From the NCBI GenBank assembly GCA_964247295.1, contig CAXTTV010000177.1:1-10301 (forward strand): a stretch of 10,301 nt of DNA, read 5' to 3'. This document shows positions 6,215 through 10,301 of this stretch, piece by piece; position 1 is the first letter of the stretch, and each line of letters begins with the position of its first letter. This stretch comes from CAXTTV01 sp964247295. GTDB taxonomy: Bacteria; Chloroflexota; Ktedonobacteria; Ktedonobacterales; Ktedonobacteraceae. The translations under genes and the position numbers were made by a program. The notes beneath the pieces are model-generated. The model saw only the letters and a list, made by a program, of their open reading frames with translations, was not told where the DNA came from and searched no databases.

Positions 6215-8088
6215 TTACTTGGTAGTGACGATGTTATAAACATCAGGTGTACCAACACCACTCGCAAGATCGTAGTTCGGAGTCGCGGGGTAGTAGCCAT
6301 TGTCACCGATAGTGATATCGTGCAACTGCTTTTTGTATCCACTCGCGCTATCGAACGGATAGATCCGGTAGTTATACAGACCAATGCGACCCTTGTGCTG
6401 GGTGATATCCAGGGCGACGAAGGCCGACCAGGCTAGCGCAGCGGCAGAAGTGCCACCAATACGAATCCAACCAGGTTTATCAAACTCACCCGTTACACAG
6501 AAAGGATCAGCCTTGTCGGTACAATAGATCGAGTACCGGTGCCAGGATCAGAAACCAGCGAGACATCAGGATTCTCACGGCAGATAGTACCCGGCTGTTG
6601 ACCACAATAGACACCGACCTGGCTATATTTATCGGAGACTACACCAGGCAGAGGTTCGCCCTTTGCATCAAAGGCATAATCAGGCTCGGCCCAGATGCGG
6701 CTCACGCCACCAGCAGCGGCACCTAAGGTACCACAATCGATCTGTTTAGCATCACACCCACTATTCCAGATGGTCTCTTTCGAGGTTCCAGGATAACTCG
6801 GGTTCTGGTTCTGTTTGGGATCGAAGAGAACTGATCCACGGAACTGCTTACGGAAGGAGGTTCCACCGACCGAGGTGATGTAAGGCTGGTTGTTAGGATC
6901 ACCAATCTGCAATGCCTGAGGGTCAGGCAACGGATCTTTTGAGGTACGAGCACAACCGTAGGCACCAGAGTCACCGGAGGCATTGAAAACGCTCTGACCC
7001 TGAGCAGCCATCTGTAAGAAGATCTGGTTCTCGGCCAGTGTGACCTGGGAGTTAACAAAGTACTCACAAGGAATACCCCAACTGCTGCTGATCGAGTCCG
7101 CCTCGTTGTCTTTCGCCATCTGGAGGTACTCAGCCAGCGCACCCAGCTCTGTGTTGGGAGCATTATAAACGATAACTTTCTTGGCACCAGGGGCCAGACC
7201 GATCTGAGTGTCGATGTCCAGCAGGACCTCGACCACACCGGAACTGTCTTTGGGACCACCCAGAACATTTTTGTCCACAATCTTGACGTTCGGCAGCTTA
7301 TACTGCTTTTCAAAGACGGTGACATCGCTGTGCTTGTAGCCGGAGAGCTCGTACAGAGCCAGCGTGGCTCCCTGGCCTTTGTTCTTCAGCTTTGTGTAGA
7401 CGGGAGTGGCATTGTAGATACCCGCCAACTGTGAGGGCGTCAAACCACTGCCTAGAGGGCCACCACCATAAGGTGGGACCGCTTTGCTGGCTTCAGGCTT
7501 TGCTGTTCTGGTGGTCATAGGCTGGAAGCTGCTCAGACCAAACACACCCACGGTAGCATTGCTCAGCGTAGCTGGCAACTGGATGTCACTACTATTGCCG
7601 TACTTTACTGAGCCATCATTGAGGCGATAATTATTGATCGTTGTGTGGAAAGCCTGTTCCACATTTTTGGTGTTTCCGGTCGCCGTCACAAACGTGGCAT
7701 CGGGCGAGATCGTCAATTTCAACCCCTGGCTGGTCAAATACTGTTTGGCTGCCGCAACGTCGTTGGCGGCAGGCGCGAACCGGGTGCTGAACTGATTAGA
7801 AGAGACCCATTTGTGAAAGGAAGCGCTTTTGGGATTATAGAGATCTTTCAGAAGCTGCTGCTGCAGCTCAGGATGGCTGGTCTTGAGAACCACGCCAACG
7901 GTAAGCTGATCATTGGCGTCGTGGTGATCAACTTCCTCTGCAAACTTTGTCCATGGTGCGGCGCTCCCCACCAGCGGACGCGTTCCCAAAGAGGCAATGG
8001 ACGGTAGCGCGAAGCCGCTCAAGAGCATGCTGACCAGCGCCAGCAACAATGTGAGGGGCATCAGAAAAAGAGCTTTTGTATGAGGCAC
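6215..8088 (-). pseudogene. S53 sedolisin-family peptidase with a frameshift (array copy B)
   Basis: This is a close paralog of copy A with signal peptide, prodomain and catalytic domain in the same order; Glu287, Asp291 (VEVLLDID) and Asp373 (NASGDSG) fall at the same residue numbers. At about 6533-6537 one T is missing from what should read GGT-TAC, so the frame runs into a TAA at 6493-6495 and ends in a spurious TRSIVPTRLILSV. Restoring one base gives a full match to the paralogs down to VGTPDVYNIVTTK and a TAA at 6215-6217, 624 residues in all. The lost part holds the catalytic Ser (TCT, 6446-6448) and the calcium site, so the product as written (531 residues) should be inactive. The segment after the lesion has also lost the conserved Pro (SAAALAW instead of SASxP). 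The start is GTG at 8086-8088 with AGGAGG 8 nt upstream. A sequencing error is possible. Confidence 0.87.
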
Positions 8089-8290
8089 GAAGTAACCCTC
8101 CTGGATCATAGCTTTAAATTAGTTTCTTTAAAACTAGAAACATAAAGTTGACCAACAACATAGTCGAACGAAGGGATGGGATTGGGATTGGCACCCATTT
8201 AATGCATTTGTTAATGCATCATGTCATAGAGACTTTTTTAACTCATGACTGGAAACGATATATACATATCTTTCAATGTGAAATGTATAC
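8089..8290 (-). other. About 200-nt untranslated leader of S53 copy B
   Basis: No convincing gene lies here. The predicted transcript starts near 8290, about 200 nt before the GTG. The leader carries a palindrome-like element at 8257-8270, a near-inverted repeat around 8222-8248 (GTCATGAG against CTCTATGAC), two direct TTAATGCAT repeats (8199-8207 and 8211-8219), and the TTTAAAGCTATGATCCAG stretch shared with copy C just before the start. Confidence 0.5.
8097..8102 (-). promoter_or_regulatory. Perfect Shine-Dalgarno setting a GTG start for S53 copy B
   Basis: AGGAGG on the minus strand lies 8 nt before the GTG at 8086-8088, the same geometry as in copy A. The in-frame ATG at 8107-8109 would place the ribosome binding site inside the coding sequence. 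Confidence 0.75.
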
Positions 8291-8352
8291 GCTTCTAATA
8301 ATACAGGCTAATACTGTAAAAAGTCAATATCAATATACTAATTCAACATAAT
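8257..8352 (-). repeat. Duplicated promoter/leader cassette, copy 1
   Basis: This block aligns by eye with 8942-9038 over nearly its whole length. Shared landmarks are a palindrome-like element at 8257-8270, TAATAATACAGGC, AGTCAATA and ATACTAATT, in the same order and spacing. It covers the promoter and first part of the leader of copy B. Confidence 0.75.
8298..8327 (-). promoter_or_regulatory. Promoter of S53 copy B (sigma70 type)
   Basis: On the minus strand TTGACT (8322-8327) and TATTAT (8298-8303) are separated by 18 nt. Both hexamers and the spacing are identical to those in front of copy C, while flanking bases have diverged. This conservation supports function. Confidence 0.7.
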
Positions 8353-8519
8353 CAACCAAAGAATTTTTTATTGCTATGCTTTATTTAAGCACCACTAATA
8401 TATTGCAACGTTGAAGTTAATTTTGCAATGTATTTAAATGTTTTTTATATAAAAGAGAGATTCAGAATCTTGGCTATCCGATCTCCTTTTGAGGACATAA
8501 AGGCAATTATCTATATTTA
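8353..8519 (-). other. AT-rich spacer with a possible relic terminator
   Basis: No gene is visible. An ATTGCAA/TTGCAAT inverted repeat (8402-8408, 8423-8429) is present. AGATTC/GAATCT (8458-8470) is followed on the minus strand by CTCTTTTATAT. The latter occupies the slot where the terminator of copy C would be expected, but its stem is short. Confidence 0.3.
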
Positions 8520-8775
8520 AAGTACTGTAAACAGTAGTGGTATCCAGACCACTTTCAAGATCGCCGTTAAGAATTATGCCAATAGTAAGCTAATCGTTGG
8601 CGTTATGATGCTCTATCTGTTGAACATATCTGGTCTATGGTTCGGACAACTACCCACAAACGACAAGGCCCTAGTGGAGCAGCTATCAAAGAAAGCGTTA
8701 ATGTGCTCAGCAACATACTAACCAGGGCAAGCACCACGGTAAAGGACGGCAGAAAAAAACTTCGGTACGAGGCAT
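8520..8775 (-). pseudogene. Relic S53 peptidase: start of the gene joined to its end (array copy C)
   Basis: The minus-strand sequence matches copies A and B at both termini only. It opens at ATG 8773-8775 (VPHTK-like MPRTE), shifts frame, then reads VVLALVSMLLS, matching the signal peptide. After another shift it reads HHNAND-stop-LTIGIILN, matching HHDANDQLTVGVVLK of the prodomain, with the Gln codon turned to TAG at 8590-8592. Immediately afterwards it reads NGDLESGLDTTTVY, matching the C-terminal NYDLASGVGTPDVY of copy B. About 535 codons between these points are missing, with the junction near 8562-8570. The ribosome binding site has also decayed (AGCCAGG where AGGAGG stood). Upstream it still has a complete promoter and leader cassette. 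No protein is expected. Confidence 0.8.
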
Positions 8776-8971
8776 CAAATGACCTGGCTGGATCATAGCT
8801 TTAAAAACGTAGTATGAACTTATCTTCCAGATAAGGCTGTCTTAAAAACATCGAGATCATATAAGGGATCTGCTAGCCATTTCATGCACTAGCCGGACTT
8901 TTATTTAAAAACCTTTTTAAAAAGTTCTTATAACCAAAAAAGATGTACACATCTTGGAATGCAAAATACAT
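8776..8971 (-). other. About 200-nt leader of relic S53 copy C
   Basis: No gene is visible. The predicted leader is nearly the same length as that of copy B and ends in the shared TTTAAAGCTATGATCCAG stretch. It contains the near-perfect palindrome AAGATGT-AC-ACATCTT at 8940-8955. Confidence 0.45.
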
Positions 8972-8978
8972 ACATCTA

Positions 8979-9008
8979 ATAATACAGGCCAGTATTGAAT
9001 AAAGTCAA
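8979..9008 (-). promoter_or_regulatory. Promoter of relic S53 copy C (sigma70 type)
   Basis: TTGACT (9003-9008) and TATTAT (8979-8984) on the minus strand are spaced by 18 nt, identical to the copy B promoter. It appears intact although the gene behind it is destroyed. Confidence 0.65.
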
Positions 9009-9013
9009 TACTG
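8990..9013. promoter_or_regulatory. Operator-like inverted repeat over the copy C promoter
   Basis: CAGTATTG (8990-8997) and CAATACTG (9006-9013) are perfect 8-nt arms around an 8-nt centre, covering the -35 hexamer and part of the spacer. This is the position and size of a repressor operator. The matching stretch before copy B (about 8309-8332) keeps the half-sites only partly. Confidence 0.4.
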
Positions 9014-9038
9014 AACTATACTAATTTAGAATTAGAAT

Positions 9039-9083
9039 AAAAAGTGGCCGTTGGAACAGGAAAAGTGTTTCTGTTCCAACGGC
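9039..9083 (-). terminator. Strong intrinsic terminator after S53 copy D
   Basis: On the minus strand GCCGTTGGAACAG (9083-9071) pairs perfectly with CTGTTCCAACGGC (9059-9047) over an 11-nt loop, followed by CACTTTTTATT. The 13-bp stem and T run make a clear rho-independent terminator 60 nt after the stop of copy D, insulating it from the next promoter. Confidence 0.88.
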
Positions 9084-9142
9084 TGCAAACATGTACCAGC
9101 ATTTTTAGCATATCAATGTTAATAATAACTAACTTGCCGGGT

Positions 9143-10301
9143 CTACCTGCTCGTCACAATAAAGTAAACGTTAGGAGTGCCCAGGCCAGTTGCTAGATCA
9201 TAGGCAGTGCTGGCTGGATAATAGCCATTATCCCCAATCACTACGTCATGTAATTGTTTGGTATAGCCACTGGTGCTATCGAAGGGGTATACACGGTAAT
9301 TGTACAGTCCGAGGCGCTTCTTGTGTTGGGTAATATCGAGGGCGGCAAAGGCTGCCCAGCAAGGCGCGGACGCCGACGTTCCGCCAATACGAATCCAACC
9401 AGGCTTGCCAAACTCACCTTTTTTACAGAATGAGTCGCCTGGATCAGTACAATAAATGGAATAGCCTGTATCGGGATCTGCGTCGAGCGCGACATCGGGG
9501 TTCTCGCGACAGAGGGTATCCGCCGATTGACCACAATAGAGGCCGGCTTGACTGTAATTCTTCTCAATTATGCCTGGATATGGCCGCCCGGTGCTAAAGT
9601 TCACCGCATAGTCCGGTTCGGCCCAGATGCGGCTCACTCCACCACCACCCGCTCCATCGGTTCCACAAACGGTCATTTTTGTAGGAGAGCACCCTCGATT
9701 CCAGACGGTCTCTTTACTTTTACCAGGATACTTCGGCGTCAGATTGCCCTTGGGATCATACAGGATCTGCCCTCTGGCCTGCTTACGGAAGGAGGTACCA
9801 CCAACCGAGGTATTGTAAGGCTGATTGTTGGCATCCCCAATCTGCAATCCAAAATTGGTAGGTAAACTTACGCCGGCGGCCTCACATCCATAGGCACCCG
9901 AATCGCCCGAGGCGATAAACAGGCTCTGACCCTGAAGCGCCATCTGTAGAAAGATCTGATTCTCAGCCAACGTGACCTGAGAATTCACTAGATACTCACA
10001 AGGAATCCCCCAGCTACTGCTAATAGAGTCAGCCTGGTTGTCCATGGCGATCTGGAGATATTCGGAGAGCGCGCCCACTTCGGTGTTTGGTGCATTATAG
10101 ACGAGCAGTTTCTGCATATCAGGTGCCAGCCCGATCTGCTCTTCGATATCTAGCTCGACTTCAGCCGCACCATAATCACGGGAACCGCTCAAGGCAATTG
10201 GGCCATTCAACACATTCTTATCGATCAGCTTAACTGCCGGTAACTTGTACTGCTTCTCAAAAACACTTATATCACTACGCCTGTAACCCGAGAGTTCATA
10301 C
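9143..10301 (-). CDS. S53 sedolisin-family acid endopeptidase, 5' partial (array copy D)
   Basis: The minus-strand frame is open from the window edge (YELSGYRRSDISVFEKQYKLP) to a TAG at 9143-9145, giving 385 visible residues: the whole active-site part of the catalytic domain without signal peptide and prodomain, which lie outside the window. Counting from the first full codon, Glu47 and Asp51 (AAEVELDIE), Asp133 (IASGDSG) and Ser308 (GGTSASAPCW) complete the sedolisin triad plus oxyanion residue. The calcium-binding end (LHDVVIGDN, YDLATGLGTPN) is intact. It is more diverged from copies A and B than they are from each other, for example KMTVCGTDGAGGGG where they have shorter Cys-containing loops. 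The expected role is secreted protein degradation in acid. A perfect terminator follows. Confidence 0.92.
   Translation of the reverse strand, partial: YELSGYRRSDISVFEKQYKLPAVKLIDKNVLNGPIALSGSRDYGAAEVELDIEEQIGLAPDMQKLLVYNAPNTEVGALSEYLQIAMDNQADSISSSWGIPCEYLVNSQVTLAENQIFLQMALQGQSLFIASGDSGAYGCEAAGVSLPTNFGLQIGDANNQPYNTSVGGTSFRKQARGQILYDPKGNLTPKYPGKSKETVWNRGCSPTKMTVCGTDGAGGGGVSRIWAEPDYAVNFSTGRPYPGIIEKNYSQAGLYCGQSADTLCRENPDVALDADPDTGYSIYCTDPGDSFCKKGEFGKPGWIRIGGTSASAPCWAAFAALDITQHKKRLGLYNYRVYPFDSTSGYTKQLHDVVIGDNGYYPASTAYDLATGLGTPNVYFIVTSR

Larger units (their letters stand above)
8942..9038 (-). repeat. Duplicated promoter/leader cassette, copy 2
   Basis: This is the second copy of the block at 8257-8352, now in front of the copy C relic. 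It keeps the promoter, the downstream palindrome-like element and the distal ATACTAATT segment. Confidence 0.75.

Noticed and set aside
6197..6436. Plus-strand open frame opposite the 3' end of S53 copy B
   Set aside because: It mirrors the conserved C-terminus of the peptidase; an equivalent shadow frame appears opposite copy A at 4293-4505, as expected from shared sequence rather than a gene.
6493..6540. Programmed -1/+1 ribosomal frameshift in S53 copy B
   Set aside because: No slippery heptamer or obvious following stem is present at GGTACTCG, and copies A and D read through this place in one frame. A simple base loss explains it better.
8176..8220. Possible CRISPR or transposon repeats (GGGATT and TTAATGCAT direct repeats)
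   Set aside because: Only two units each, too short, with no regular spacers, target duplication or transposase gene nearby.
8148..8351. Plus-strand open frame of 67 codons in the copy B leader
   Set aside because: It overlaps the predicted promoter and leader, has AT-biased low-complexity content and no ribosome binding site.

Overview
The window looks like chromosomal DNA of moderate GC content, with GTG/TTG starts and several secreted sedolisin-type (S53) peptidase paralogs side by side. The paralogs, a MsbA-like ABC exporter and a divergent Rho ATPase together suggest a soil, spore-forming Chloroflexota such as a Ktedonobacteria member. That assignment is an inference; no rRNA or marker gene is present.

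Layout. (1) 1-465, minus strand: the ATPase core of a Rho-type factor. It runs off the left edge and lacks an in-frame RNA-binding domain; a degenerate remnant of that domain may lie in another frame at about 470-650. (2) 791-1966, plus strand: a complete M20 zinc peptidase of the glutamate carboxypeptidase type, behind an extended -10 promoter. (3) 2097-4103, plus strand: a complete ABC half-exporter with an unusual charged insert of about 55 residues inside its nucleotide-binding domain. A strong hairpin terminator follows at 4128-4161. (4) 4188-10301, minus strand: a tandem array of four S53 (pro-kumamolisin/sedolisin) genes in different states. Reading from right to left along transcription: copy D (9143-10301) is intact where visible and cut by the window edge. 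Copy C (about 8520-8775) is a relic with its first ~70 codons joined to its last ~20. Copy B (6215-8088) is nearly full length but has a 1-nt deletion before the catalytic-serine segment. Copy A (4188-6062) is intact.

Copies B and C each have their own upstream cassette: a matching sigma70-type promoter (TTGACT-N18-TATTAT) and a leader of about 200 nt. Copy D is followed by a perfect hairpin terminator, so the repeating unit appears to be promoter, long leader, S53 gene, terminator. Copies A and B open with a GTG placed 8 nt after a perfect AGGAGG. The intact peptidases should be secreted acid endopeptidases with a self-cleaved prodomain. Their likely role is feeding on extracellular protein; the M20 peptidase and exporter could fit peptide use or export, but nothing in the sequence ties them together.

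I see no RNA genes, CRISPR array, insertion sequence or phage gene. The most notable content is the peptidase array, with its decay series and duplicated regulatory cassettes.
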